Shown here: positions 31,921 through 40,631 of the stretch, one piece after another
Position numbering within the stretch: position 1 is the first letter of the stretch
How the letters are laid out: each line of letters starts with the position of its first letter
NCBI GenBank assembly: GCA_963751395.1
Contig: CAVVUC010000001.1
Location: 620,001 to 684,000, forward strand
DNA length: 64,000 nucleotides
Reading direction: 5' to 3'
Source of the DNA: CAVVUC01 sp963751395
GTDB taxonomy: Bacteria; Verrucomicrobiota; Verrucomicrobiia; Chthoniobacterales; Chthoniobacteraceae
Made by a program: the position numbers and the translations under genes
The notes under the pieces: model-generated
Database searches by the model: none
Told to the model about the DNA's origin: nothing
What the model saw: only the letters and a program-made list of their open reading frames with translations

Positions 31921-32652
31921 ATGCAACTCTCGCTCGATGGCATTTCGAAAAGCTTTGGCGCCCACCGCGTGCTCGATGCGGTTTCCATCAGTCTGGAAAA
32001 AGTCCACAGCCTCGTGCTGATCGGGCCGTCCGGTGGTGGAAAGTCCACCTTGCTGCGCGTGATTGCCGGACTCGAAACACCGGACGAAGGCACGGTCGAG
32101 ATCGACGGCGCGCACGTCAGTTTCGACGAGGCCGAATTGCAAAAGCACCGCCGGAAAATCGGCGTCGTGTTCCAGGCGTTCAACCTTTTTCCCCATCTCT
32201 CGGCGCTGCAAAATATCACGCTGCCGCTGGAAAAAGTGCATCGCATCGCGCCGCACGAAGCGCGCGAAATCGCCCTCCAGTCCCTGCGTCGGTTCCAACT
32301 CGAAAACCACGCGCACAAAAAACCCGCCGAACTGAGCGGCGGCCAGAAACAGCGCATTGCCATCGCGCGTGCCATCGCGATCAAGCCGCGCCTGCTGCTG
32401 TTCGACGAGCCGACATCCGCGCTCGATCCGGAGATGACCGCCGAAGTTCTCGACGTGATCGAGGAGCTTAAAGAAGAAGGCCGCGACTTTATCCTCGTCA
32501 CTCACGAAATGGGTTTCGCCCGCATCGTCGCCGATCAGATCGCCTTTCTCGCCGATGGAAAAATCGTCGAACTCGGCACCGCCGCCGCCCTCTTCGACAG
32601 CCCGCGCACGGCGACCTGCCGCGACTTCCTGGCGCGCGTGCTGAAATACTAG
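31921..32652 (+). CDS. Polar amino-acid ABC transporter ATP-binding protein
   Basis: The 243 residues include Walker A GPSGGGKS, Q-loop VFQAFNLFPH, signature LSGGQKQR, Walker B LLLFDEPTSALD and the switch histidine in FILVTHEMGFA. It is the GlnQ-type ATPase that powers the permease encoded just upstream (seven-base gap). The length is normal. The gene pair ends in an intergenic stretch with no clear terminator. Confidence 0.93.
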   Translation: MQLSLDGISKSFGAHRVLDAVSISLEKVHSLVLIGPSGGGKSTLLRVIAGLETPDEGTVEIDGAHVSFDEAELQKHRRKIGVVFQAFNLFPHLSALQNITLPLEKVHRIAPHEAREIALQSLRRFQLENHAHKKPAELSGGQKQRIAIARAIAIKPRLLLFDEPTSALDPEMTAEVLDVIEELKEEGRDFILVTHEMGFARIVADQIAFLADGKIVELGTAAALFDSPRTATCRDFLARVLKY

Positions 32653-32960
32653 GGATCTGACGGGGATAAACGAGCGCGTTCTTTTTGAGAAAATCGTGGA
32701 TCGAATCCCATGCAAACTGCACTCGCCTCAACGTGTTCGTGCTCGTCGCGTATCGAGTTGCGAAGCCAGAACAAGCTCTCCAACCGTAAAACGTCGTTGT
32801 TTTTCTTACCATTACACCACGGGAGGTGTGGCTGGACCGGGCTTTCTTCGGTTTTGCGGGCGAGGGCTTTTGGGAATGGAAAGCAAAGTCTTTTCCAGTC
32901 CACCACTCTCCGTAACAAAGTCGCGTCGCTTTTCGCAGGAAGGCGGTGTCTATTTGCCGC
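32653..32960. other. Intergenic stretch before the DNA repair gene
   Basis: I see no convincing gene. The minus strand contains a GTGTAATGGTAAG word that looks like a tRNA D-arm, but the rest does not fold as a tRNA. The stretch lies where the regulator domain of the next gene would be expected, so it may be the site of a deletion or replacement. Confidence 0.4.
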
Positions 32961-33575
32961 ATGAGAATTTTGAAAACCCCAACGCCCGACCCATGCGTTG
33001 ACATCCGCGTGGCATTCACCCGTGCCTTCGGAGGCGCTCCCGCCCCCATACGCAACGGCAACTGCCTGCGCGTGGCTCTGATTGAAACGCCGCTCGGCCC
33101 GATGCTCGCCGCTGCCAGCCACGGTGCCGTGTGCCAGCTTGAATTCGCCGACCGTCGCGGTTTGGAAAAAAGTTATGCCGAAATGCGACAACGGTTCGCC
33201 CTGCCCGTCGTGCCGGGCGACAACGCCGTGATGCAACGGCTGCGCGTGGAGTTGCAGGAGTATTTCAACGGCACGCGCCACGAATTCACCGTCCCGGTTT
33301 CGCTGCGCGGAACGGACTTCCAGCAACGCGTCTGGCTCGAATTGCAACGCATCCCCTTTGCCCAAACCGCCAGCTACCAAGCCATCGCGAAAAAGATCGG
33401 CTCACCCACGGCCGTGCGAGCCGTCGCCCGCGCCAACGGCACCAACCGCCTTTACTTGCTTGTCCCGTGTCATCGCGTCATCGCCAAGAACGGCGCGCTC
33501 AGCGGCTACGGCGGCGGCGTCTGGCGCAAACGCCTGCTACTGGAGTTGGAACGCACCGGCCACCTGCCGCGATGA
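32961..33575 (+). CDS. O6-methylguanine-DNA methyltransferase, N-terminal regulator domain truncated
   Basis: The C-terminal 165 residues form a complete suicide methyltransferase: VALIETPLGPMLAAASHGAVCQLEFAD, GTDFQQRVWLELQRIPFAQTASY, AVRAVARANGTNRLYLLVPCHRVIAKNGALSGYGGG, with the acceptor cysteine in PCHRV. It repairs O6-alkylguanine. The preceding residues (RVAFTRAFGGAPAPIRNG) look like the end of an AraC-type helix-turn-helix, as in fused AraC/methyltransferase proteins, but the rest of that domain is missing upstream. Start is uncertain (ATG 32961, or GTG 32946). Confidence 0.85.
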   Translation: MRILKTPTPDPCVDIRVAFTRAFGGAPAPIRNGNCLRVALIETPLGPMLAAASHGAVCQLEFADRRGLEKSYAEMRQRFALPVVPGDNAVMQRLRVELQEYFNGTRHEFTVPVSLRGTDFQQRVWLELQRIPFAQTASYQAIAKKIGSPTAVRAVARANGTNRLYLLVPCHRVIAKNGALSGYGGGVWRKRLLLELERTGHLPR

Positions 33576-33628
33576 TTCCCTGCTGCAACTCCGCGCGCCA
33601 CGCAAAGCAACGCGGCGTTCATTGCCTC

Positions 33629-34198
33629 CTACAACCCTGTGCGTTCGTAGATGGAAGCGAGCGGCAGGCTGCACTCGATCGAGGGAAGCGCGAGGACATC
33701 GCTTTTCTCCGTGAGAAACTCCATCACCCATCCTTCGGCGGTGCGCCGGTAAATCGTCACAGCGACGTGGAATTGATCGACCATGGCGTAAACGTCCAGC
33801 GAGGGAATCGCCTGGTAGTTGCGCAGTTTTTCGCCGCGGTCGATCCGCTCGGTGTCGGGTGACATGACCTCGAAAATCACGCGCGGTTCATTGGCGAAGT
33901 GCGAAGCGTTGCCCGCGCCCGAGCAGTCCACGGTGGCGTCGGGATAGTAGAAAAAATCGGCCGCGTCCTTTCGGATGCGGACCTTTACATCGGAAGAGAG
34001 CGCCTCGCAGCGACGACCGCGAAGTTGCTGGCGAAGCTCGCCGTAAATGTTCCCGGCAATGCGGTCATGACCAATACTCGTGCCGGCCATCGCATAGATG
34101 ACTCCCGCGAGATACTCGTGCTTCGCCTGGCTCACTCGTTCCCCGGCGAGATAGTCTTCAGTCGTCGTGTAGTATTCGGCGCGCAGTGCGTTGCCCAT
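33629..34198 (-). CDS. Uma2 family putative endonuclease
   Basis: The 189 residues belong to the Uma2/DUF820 group: YLAGERVSQAKHEYLAGVIYAMAGTSIGHDRIAGNI, the acidic DFFYYPDATVDC and RVIFEVMSPDTERIDRGEKLRNYQAIPSL. The family has a PD-(D/E)xK nuclease fold with conserved D in PDATV and E in FEVMS; natural targets are unknown. I start at the ATG whose complement is 34196-34198; the longer frame overlaps rhaA. It follows rhaA by 56 bases on the same strand and may be a late addition to that operon. Confidence 0.85.
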   Translation of the reverse strand: MGNALRAEYYTTTEDYLAGERVSQAKHEYLAGVIYAMAGTSIGHDRIAGNIYGELRQQLRGRRCEALSSDVKVRIRKDAADFFYYPDATVDCSGAGNASHFANEPRVIFEVMSPDTERIDRGEKLRNYQAIPSLDVYAMVDQFHVAVTIYRRTAEGWVMEFLTEKSDVLALPSIECSLPLASIYERTGL

Positions 34199-34254
34199 GA
34201 TTTCGAGATTAATTCGATGAGCCGCTGCCAGCAAGCGGAGTTGATCCGAAGCTT

Positions 34255-35508
34255 CTACTTCCTCTTCGCCAGCACGTCCCGCTCGTAGCTCTTCACCTCG
34301 TTCAGCCACGCGTCGCCGACAGGCACGTTGTTACGCTGGCAATAGACATTCCACACGGCTCCGAAGGGCCGGGTCTTGGCTTCCTCCAATAGCGCGAGCC
34401 GCGAGGTGTTGTCGCCGGCGTTTTCGAGTTCGCGCAGCTTCGCGGTCGGCTCCAGCAGCGCGAGGAGCAGCGCCTTGAGCGCGTTGCGCGTGCCGATCAC
34501 CCACGCGGCGATGCGGTTGATGCTCGCATCGAAAAAGTCGAGGCCGATGTGGGTGCGCCCGAGGAATCCGCCGCGCACGACTTCCTCCATGATCGCCTTC
34601 GTCGCGTCGTCGAGGATGACGACGTGATCGCTGTCCCAGCGGACCCCGCGGCTGACGTGCAGCAGGATTTCCGGCACAAACTGGAGCACCGACGAGATTT
34701 TGTCGGCGAGCGATTCGGTCGGATGAAAATGTCCCGCGTCGAGGCAGATGAGCTTCTGGTTTTTCACCGCATAGCCGAGATAGAACTCGTGCGAGCCGAC
34801 GACATACGACTCCGAGCCGATGCCGAACAGCTTGCACTCGACCGCGTCGAGGTTGTGCTTCTGATCGAGCTTCTCAGAGAACAGCGCGTCGAGGGAGGCT
34901 TCGAGGCGTTCGCGCGGCGCTTTGCGATCGACCGGCGTGTCTTTCTGGCCGTCGGGAATCCAGACGTTCGTGACGCAGGTGTTGCCAAGTTGTTTGCCGA
35001 TGTCCGCGCCGATCTTGCGGCAGGCGATGCCGTGTTCGATCCAGAATTTGCGGACGCTTTCATCGGCGCTCGAAAGCGTGAAGCCGTCGTTCGCGAGAGG
35101 ATGAGAGAAATAGGTCGGGTTGAAATCGAGGCCGAGCCCGCGCGCTTTGCACCAGTCGATCCAGCTTTGAAAATGCGCGGTGGTGATCTCGTTGCGATCG
35201 ACTTTTTTTCCTGAGAAGTCGGCGTAGCAGGCGTGCAAATTCAGGCGATGCTTGCCGGGGATCAGCGAGAGCGCCTTGTCGAGATCGCCGCGCAGTTCGT
35301 CGAGCGTGCGCGCTTTGCCGGGATAGTTGCCGGTCGCCTGAATGCCGCCGCCGGTCAGCCCGGCCTCGGGATTCTCGAAGCCGCCGACGTCGTCGCCCTG
35401 CCAGCAATGGAGCGAGATCGGGATGGTCGCGAGCGTTTGCAGAGCGGCTTCGGTATCGACGCCGATGGCTGCGTAAGTGTCTTGGGCGAGTGAGTAGGAT
35501 TGGTTCAT
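34255..35508 (-). CDS. rhaA: L-rhamnose isomerase
   Basis: This 417-residue enzyme converts L-rhamnose to L-rhamnulose in the cytoplasm. Motifs of the family include ISLHCWQGDDVGGFEN, RLNLHACYADF, GLGLDFNPTYFSHPLANDGFTLSS (metal-site region), ICLDAGHFHPTE and SRGVRWDSDHVVILDD with further metal ligands. I start at MNQSYSLAQ. The gene lies 26 bases behind lutC, so it is the fourth gene of lutABC-rhaA. Kinase and aldolase genes for the next steps are not in the window. The divergent rhamnogalacturonan lyase would supply its substrate. Confidence 0.95.
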   Translation of the reverse strand: MNQSYSLAQDTYAAIGVDTEAALQTLATIPISLHCWQGDDVGGFENPEAGLTGGGIQATGNYPGKARTLDELRGDLDKALSLIPGKHRLNLHACYADFSGKKVDRNEITTAHFQSWIDWCKARGLGLDFNPTYFSHPLANDGFTLSSADESVRKFWIEHGIACRKIGADIGKQLGNTCVTNVWIPDGQKDTPVDRKAPRERLEASLDALFSEKLDQKHNLDAVECKLFGIGSESYVVGSHEFYLGYAVKNQKLICLDAGHFHPTESLADKISSVLQFVPEILLHVSRGVRWDSDHVVILDDATKAIMEEVVRGGFLGRTHIGLDFFDASINRIAAWVIGTRNALKALLLALLEPTAKLRELENAGDNTSRLALLEEAKTRPFGAVWNVYCQRNNVPVGDAWLNEVKSYERDVLAKRK

Positions 35509-35534
35509 GGGTGGGATTTCTGTTGGTGGTTTGG

Positions 35535-36224
35535 TTAAAAACAAAGAACCGTCAGCTTCTTCGGTCCGTGCGCGCCGAGGACAAGAATGCGCTCGATGTC
35601 GCCCGTGCGGCTCGGGCCGGTGATGAACGAAGTGAAGCTCGGATAGTTCCCCGCGTATTTTTCTTTCAGCAGCGCAATCGCCGCCGGGAGGTCGGGCAGA
35701 AGCTGTTCGCGCCGCGCGAGCACGACGTGATGCGGCGGCAGCACCGACAGCGCGCGACCGCCCGCACTTACGCTCGAAACAAGCACACTCCCGGTCTGGG
35801 CCACGAGCGCGTCGCATTCGCTGATGCCCGCGTCGCACGATTCGAGTTCGTTCACGTCGTATCCGTTGCTGATGTTGAGCGTCGGCAATCCGAGGCCCGG
35901 GCAGACTTTGTCCGCGAGTTCGCAACCGTGAGTCGCGATCTTTTTCCACGAGTCGGCTGAAGCGATGGCGCGAAGTTCGGCGGAGACTTCTTCGATGCTG
36001 TTGAGCAGACGGAAGTCGGTTTTGAGATCGACCGAGTTCGCGGCGAACAGTTGGACGCGATCCTCGAACGAGTCGCCAACCGCAGGCAGCCACTCGGAGA
36101 TATGGCTCGCCGATTCCGCTTCGGAAACGGGATGCGCGTGTTTGTGATCGTGCGCACCGGGCACTGGCGCGGGCACGCTCAGCGCCTCGCGGATTCGACC
36201 AAGGATTTTTTCGCGTTCACTCAT
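35535..36224 (-). CDS. lutC: L-lactate utilisation protein C
   Basis: The 229 residues are of the LutC/YkgG family: EREKILGRIREAL at the start, LNISNGYDVNELESCDAGISECDALVAQTGSVLVSSVSAGGRALSVLPPHHVVLAR in the middle and FITGPSRTGDIERILVLGAHGPKKL at the end, the family signature. LutC is the third subunit of the iron-sulfur L-lactate dehydrogenase complex. It lies downstream of lutB across a 135-base spacer holding a 21-bp inverted repeat, and just before rhaA. Start chosen at MSEREK, seven codons into a longer frame. Confidence 0.93.
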   Translation of the reverse strand: MSEREKILGRIREALSVPAPVPGAHDHKHAHPVSEAESASHISEWLPAVGDSFEDRVQLFAANSVDLKTDFRLLNSIEEVSAELRAIASADSWKKIATHGCELADKVCPGLGLPTLNISNGYDVNELESCDAGISECDALVAQTGSVLVSSVSAGGRALSVLPPHHVVLARREQLLPDLPAAIALLKEKYAGNYPSFTSFITGPSRTGDIERILVLGAHGPKKLTVLCF

Positions 36225-36249
36225 GGGATTGGTATCGAAGCGCACAGAT

Positions 36250-36319
36250 CGGAGGGACGAGTTCCACGAGTTCCCATCTTCCGCGCGAACATCAGGGACT
36301 CGTGGAACTCGTCCCTCCG
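36250..36319. repeat. Large perfect stem-loop between lutB and lutC
   Basis: GGAGGGACGAGTTCCACGAG (36251-36270) is exactly complementary to CTCGTGGAACTCGTCCCTCC (36299-36318), giving a stem of at least 20 bp (21 with the next pair) and a 28-base loop. There is no T-run, so it is more likely a repeat element or mRNA-stability structure than a terminator. Confidence 0.9.
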
Positions 36320-36359
36320 ACGCGCGTGCTGTGTGAAGTGGATGGTCGTCATGGCTCGT

Positions 36360-37766
36360 TCACGAATCCTTCCGCTTCTGCTTGCGCATATATTCCTTAA
36401 ACGTCACCGGCGCGATCGGCGGCAGTTCGCGCGACTGCGTCCATGCGTAAGCCGGGTCGAGCCGCGTGCCTTTGATGAGCGGATGAAACATCTGGCCGAT
36501 GCGCCCGAGTTTTTTCGCCAGCTCGAATAGCTCCGCGTGGTTCATCAAAAATCCGAATCCGATGAACGCGAGCTTTTCCCACCAGACCGGCTTTTGCGAC
36601 ATCGCGTTGCGCCGGTTTTGGAGCAGGTGATGATGCAGGTTGATCTTCACCGGGCACGCCTCGGTGCAGGCGCCGCAGAGCGACGACGCCGACGAGAGAT
36701 GTTTCCAATCCTGTAACCCACGCAGATGCGGCGTGATGACGGAACCGATCGGGCCTTGATACGTCGTGCCGTAGCTGTGGCCGCCGATGTTTTTGTAAAT
36801 CGGGCAGACGTTCAGACACGCGCCGCAGCGGATGCAATGGAGCGCGTCGCGCTGCTCGGGATCGGCGAGAAGGCGCGTGCGATGGTTGTCGAGTAGCACG
36901 ACGTGGAATTCCTCCGGTCCGTCCGGCTCTCCGGGCTGGCGCGGGCCTCCATACATCGAGTTGTAGCAGGTGATCGCCTGCCCTGCGCCGGCGGTTCCGA
37001 GCATCGGCAGAAAGAGCGCGAGGTCGTCCATGCGCGGCAGCACTTTTTCGATGCCCATCAGCGCGATATGAACCTTCGGCAGCGCGCACGTGAGCCGTGC
37101 GTTGCCTTCGTTTTCGGTGATGGAAATCATCCCGGTCTCGGCGATGGCGAAGTTCCCTCCGCTGATTCCGATGTCGGCATTGATATATTTCTGACGCATG
37201 ATGCGTCGCGCGATCATCGTCAGTTCCTCCGGGCTGTCGGTCGGCGCGGTGCCGAGTTCGCGCGTGAACAGCTCGCTGATGTCGCCGCGCGTGAGATGCA
37301 TCGCGGGAAAAACGAAATGATAGGGCGCCTCGTGCCGGAGTTGGACGATGTATTCGCCGAGATCGGATTCGACGACGTCGTAGCCCTCCTTTTCGAGCGC
37401 TTCGTTGAGGTGGATTTCCTCGCCGGTCATCACCTTGGACTTGATGATCGAGCGCGCCTTTTTCTCCTTCACGATTCCGAGAATGATCGCGCGCGCCTGC
37501 TCGCCGTTGCTGGCCCAATGCACCTTGCCGCCGCGCGCTTCGAGCTTGGTGGCGAACTCGACAAGATGTTTGTCGAGGTGGTTCACCGCGTCCCACTTGA
37601 TCTCCGCCGCGGTCTGGCGCGCCTCCTGCCAGCTTTGGAATTTCGATTTCTTCGCGTCGCGCGCGGCCTCGTATTTTTTCAGGGCGGTCTTGATCAACAC
37701 GCGATGCTGCAGATCGCGTGTGAGGCGGATGGCGTCTTGTTTGAACTGGCGGACGGCGGGGATCAT
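36360..37766 (-). CDS. lutB: L-lactate utilisation iron-sulfur protein B
   Basis: This 468-residue subunit has an N-terminal LutB/LUD domain (KSKVMTGEEIHLNEALEKEGYDVVESDLGEYI, ADIGISGGNFAIAETG) and two 4Fe-4S clusters of ferredoxin type: CIRCGACLNVCPIYKNIGGH and CGACTEACPVKINLHHHLL. It transfers electrons from lactate oxidation. I start at MIPAVRQFK; five residues upstream are less likely. The gene follows lutA across a 109-base spacer filled with a repeat hairpin. Length and motifs are normal. Confidence 0.95.
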   Translation of the reverse strand: MIPAVRQFKQDAIRLTRDLQHRVLIKTALKKYEAARDAKKSKFQSWQEARQTAAEIKWDAVNHLDKHLVEFATKLEARGGKVHWASNGEQARAIILGIVKEKKARSIIKSKVMTGEEIHLNEALEKEGYDVVESDLGEYIVQLRHEAPYHFVFPAMHLTRGDISELFTRELGTAPTDSPEELTMIARRIMRQKYINADIGISGGNFAIAETGMISITENEGNARLTCALPKVHIALMGIEKVLPRMDDLALFLPMLGTAGAGQAITCYNSMYGGPRQPGEPDGPEEFHVVLLDNHRTRLLADPEQRDALHCIRCGACLNVCPIYKNIGGHSYGTTYQGPIGSVITPHLRGLQDWKHLSSASSLCGACTEACPVKINLHHHLLQNRRNAMSQKPVWWEKLAFIGFGFLMNHAELFELAKKLGRIGQMFHPLIKGTRLDPAYAWTQSRELPPIAPVTFKEYMRKQKRKDS

Positions 37767-37772
37767 AGGAAG

Positions 37773-37880
37773 AATGACCAATGACTAATGACTAATGACC
37801 AATGAGGTCCGAAATCCGAAGGATGAAATCTCAGGTGCGAAACGGCGGCATTGGTCATTGGTCATTGGTCATTGGTCATT
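37773..37880. repeat. Repeat-word hairpin between lutA and lutB
   Basis: Four ATGACCAATG/ATGACTAATG words (37773-37804) pair with four CATTGGTCATT words (37848-37880) around a core with AAATCCGAAGG words. The left words also occur at 1047-1078, 9459-9482 and 17628-17652 without a right arm. Confidence 0.9.
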
Positions 37881-38592
37881 TCGCATTCAGCACCTCCGCG
37901 AGATGAATGGTCTTGAGCTTCTTCCCCTGGCGGTCGAGCAGGCCCTGGATATGCATGAGGCAGCTTGAATCGTTCGACACGATGTATTCCGCGTTCGTCT
38001 CGATCGCGGAGCCACATTTGTTCTCTCCCATCGCGGTCGAGATCATCGGGAACTTCGCGGAGAACGTGCCGCCGAACCCGCAGCACGACTCGGCCTCGGT
38101 CATTTCGATCAACTCCAGGCCGCTCACTTTGGCGAGCAGTTCGCGCGGCGGCCTTTTCGTGCCGAGTTCGCGCAGGCCGTGGCAGCCATCGTGAAAAGTC
38201 ACGCGGGCCGGAAATCGCGCGCCGAGTTCCGTGACGCCGAGTTTGTTCACCAGGAATTCGGAGAACTCGAACACCTTTGCCGCCATCGCTTTCGCCGCCT
38301 GCGCGTGCTCTGTTTTTTCAAAAAGCTCCGGGTAAAAAACCTTCAGCATCGCGCCGCACGAGCCGGACGGGATCACGATCGTCTCCGCGTCTTTGAGGAT
38401 GTTCAGCACTTTCACCGCGACCGTCCGCGTCTCCTCCCAATAGCCCGAGTTGAACGCCGGCTGGCCGCAGCACGTGATCTCCTCCGGGTAATCGATCGTG
38501 TGGCCGAGGCGCTCGAGAATCTGCACCATGCTGATCGCGACTTTCGGATAACAGGCGTCGATGAAACAGGGAATGAACAGCGTGACTTTCAT
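37876..38592 (-). CDS. lutA: L-lactate utilisation protein A (CCG-domain subunit)
   Basis: The 238 residues carry two cysteine-rich CCG domains: EITCCGQPAFNSGYW and AESCCGFGGTFSAKF, each completed by a partner cysteine (PCFIDACYP and DGCHGLRELGTKRPP). This is the LutA/YkgE subunit of the lactate oxidation complex. It is the first gene of lutABC-rhaA; its start lies 128 bases from the divergent lyase gene, so the spacer should hold both promoters. Its last codons overlap the repeat words of the lutA-lutB spacer. Confidence 0.95.
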   Translation of the reverse strand: MKVTLFIPCFIDACYPKVAISMVQILERLGHTIDYPEEITCCGQPAFNSGYWEETRTVAVKVLNILKDAETIVIPSGSCGAMLKVFYPELFEKTEHAQAAKAMAAKVFEFSEFLVNKLGVTELGARFPARVTFHDGCHGLRELGTKRPPRELLAKVSGLELIEMTEAESCCGFGGTFSAKFPMISTAMGENKCGSAIETNAEYIVSNDSSCLMHIQGLLDRQGKKLKTIHLAEVLNAK

Positions 38593-38720
38593 CAGGTGCT
38601 GTCAGTTCATAACACGCAGGCGGTTTCGCTCAATGAGAAAGTCTAAAAATTACACGCCAGGCGATTTCGGGCGGATTTACTGGCGCAGATTGGCGCAAAG
38701 GTTACAGTCTTTTCCAATTC
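38593..38720. promoter_or_regulatory. Divergent promoter region of lutA and the rhamnogalacturonan lyase gene
   Basis: The 128-base spacer must drive both genes. It holds a loose TTTC...GAAA dyad (TTTCGCTCAATGAGAAA, near 38626-38642) that could be a regulator site. No clear -35/-10 pair is certain. Confidence 0.4.
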
Positions 38721-40631
38721 ATGAATCTCCCCTCTTTTTTCTTCGTGCTCTGCGTTCTTGCTTCGCCCCTTCTCGCGCAGCGCCAGATGGAGGCGCTGGA
38801 TCGAGGGCTTGTCGCCGTGCAGGAGGCCGATGGCAAAGTTTTTCTAAGCTGGCGTCTGCCCGGCACCGATCCGGAGAACGTCGCTTTCAATCTCTACCGC
38901 GTCACCGATGCCGCACCGCAAAAACTGAACGCCACGCCGCTCGCGGGGCCGACGTGTTTCGAGGATTCCAGCGCGACGCTCAGCCACGAGACGAAGTATT
39001 TCGTCCGGCCTGTCGTGAACGGCAAGGAAGGCGAACCGTGCAAGCCGTTTCCCATCGCTGCAAACGCACCGCCGCTGCCTTACCATTCGATCCCGTTGCA
39101 GACGCCCGAAGGCTACACGCCCGGCGATGCGTCCGTCGGCGATCTCGACGGCGACGGCGAATACGAGATCGTTCTGAAGCAGGAGCAGAATCCGCAGGAC
39201 AACTCGCACTCCGGCTTCACCGGCGACACGCTGCTCCAGGCTTACAAGCTTGATGGCAAACTGCTCTGGACGATTCATTTTGGAAAAAACATCCGCGAAG
39301 GCGCGCACTACACGCAGTTCATGGTCTATGACCTGGATGGCGACGGCCTCGCCGAGGTCGCGATGAAAACAGCCGACGGAACCATCGACGGCACGGGCAA
39401 GGTCATCGGCGACGCGAATGCGGATCATCGCAACGCAAGCGGCCACATTTTGAAAGGGCCGGAGTATCTCACCGTGTTCGACGGAAGAACCGGCGCGGCG
39501 CTGCAGACGGTGCCTTACATTCCCCCACGCCACCCGACGAAACTCGAGCCGACCGAGGCGGAATTGAAAGCGATCTGGGGCGACGGACACGGCAACCGAT
39601 CCGATCGTTACAACGCCTGCATCGCTTATCTCGATGGCAAGCGACCGAGCCTCGTGATGTGCCGAGGTTACTACACCCGCGCGGTGATCGCCGCATTCGA
39701 CTGGCGCGACGGCAAGCTCACGAAGCGCTGGGTTTTCGACACCGACGACGGCACGCCCGGAAACGCAAAATATCGCAGCCAGGGCAACCACAACATCTCC
39801 GTCGCGGACGTGGACGGCGACGGCAAAGACGAGATCGTCTTCGGGGCCGCCGTCATCGACGACAACGGCAAGGGCCTTTACTCGACAGGCTGGGGACACG
39901 GCGACGTGCTGCACGTCGGTGACTTCGACCCGTCGAATCCCGGCCTCGAGATCGTGGGCATTCAGGAGCGCTTCGACAAACAGGGCCTCAGCCTCCGCGA
40001 CGCAAAGACGGGCCGCCCGCTCGTCACCGTTCCATCGGTGAAAGCCGCGACCTCCGGCGGCGACAAAGGCGAAGGCCCTGGACGCGGCAACGCCTTCAAC
40101 ATCGACCCGCGCTTTCCCGGCGCGGAAATGTGGGCGGCAGGCGCGGGGATGGACGGCATCTTCACGGCCAGGGGCCAGAAGCTTCTCGAACGCCGCCCGC
40201 GCAGGTTCCCCTGCAACTTCGGCATCCTCTGGGACGGCGACCTCCTGCACGAACTGCTCGACCAGAATTTCATCGTGAAATGGAACTGGCAGGCCGGCAA
40301 ACTCGACACGCTGCTCACCGCCCATGACTGCACCTCGAACAACGGCACCAAAGCCACGCCCGCCCTCAGTGCCGACATCTGGGGCGACTGGCGCGAGGAA
40401 GTCATCTGGCGCACGCGCGACAACAAGGAACTCCGCATTTACACCAGCACCATCCCGACGCCGTACCGCCTCGTCACGCTCATGCACGACCCGCAATACC
40501 GCCTCGGCATCGCGTGGCAGAACGTTGGCTACAACCAGCCGCCGCACACGAGCTTTTACACCGATGAAAAAATGCCGAACCCGCCGAGGCCGTTCATCTA
40601 CACGGTTCCGGCAACAACGCCGGCGAAATGA
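38721..40631 (+). CDS. Secreted rhamnogalacturonan endolyase (PL11, YesW-like)
   Basis: This 636-residue protein has a signal peptide (MNLPSFFFVLCVLASPLLAQ). The N-terminal beta domain begins RQMEALDRGLVAVQ and LSWRLPGTDPENVAFNLYR, the usual PL11 opening. The propeller domain follows with calcium-binding loops DLDGDGEYEIVLK, DLDGDGLAEVAMKTADGT and DVDGDGKDEIVFGAAV. It cleaves the rhamnose-galacturonic acid backbone of pectin by beta-elimination. It diverges from lutABC-rhaA, matching release of rhamnose to its catabolism. The stop overlaps the larE start as ATGA. Length is normal for the family. Confidence 0.93.
   Translation: MNLPSFFFVLCVLASPLLAQRQMEALDRGLVAVQEADGKVFLSWRLPGTDPENVAFNLYRVTDAAPQKLNATPLAGPTCFEDSSATLSHETKYFVRPVVNGKEGEPCKPFPIAANAPPLPYHSIPLQTPEGYTPGDASVGDLDGDGEYEIVLKQEQNPQDNSHSGFTGDTLLQAYKLDGKLLWTIHFGKNIREGAHYTQFMVYDLDGDGLAEVAMKTADGTIDGTGKVIGDANADHRNASGHILKGPEYLTVFDGRTGAALQTVPYIPPRHPTKLEPTEAELKAIWGDGHGNRSDRYNACIAYLDGKRPSLVMCRGYYTRAVIAAFDWRDGKLTKRWVFDTDDGTPGNAKYRSQGNHNISVADVDGDGKDEIVFGAAVIDDNGKGLYSTGWGHGDVLHVGDFDPSNPGLEIVGIQERFDKQGLSLRDAKTGRPLVTVPSVKAATSGGDKGEGPGRGNAFNIDPRFPGAEMWAAGAGMDGIFTARGQKLLERRPRRFPCNFGILWDGDLLHELLDQNFIVKWNWQAGKLDTLLTAHDCTSNNGTKATPALSADIWGDWREEVIWRTRDNKELRIYTSTIPTPYRLVTLMHDPQYRLGIAWQNVGYNQPPHTSFYTDEKMPNPPRPFIYTVPATTPAK

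Noticed and set aside
32760..32835. tRNA-like sequence on the minus strand (GTGTAATGGTAAG followed by a GTTTTAC loop)
   Set aside because: The acceptor and T-arms do not pair and the anticodon stem would need a bulge. I see it as chance or a decayed remnant at best.
32649..33380. A 243-residue minus-strand frame over the methyltransferase gene
   Set aside because: The plus strand carries the complete PCHRV repair domain, and the minus frame shows no family pattern.
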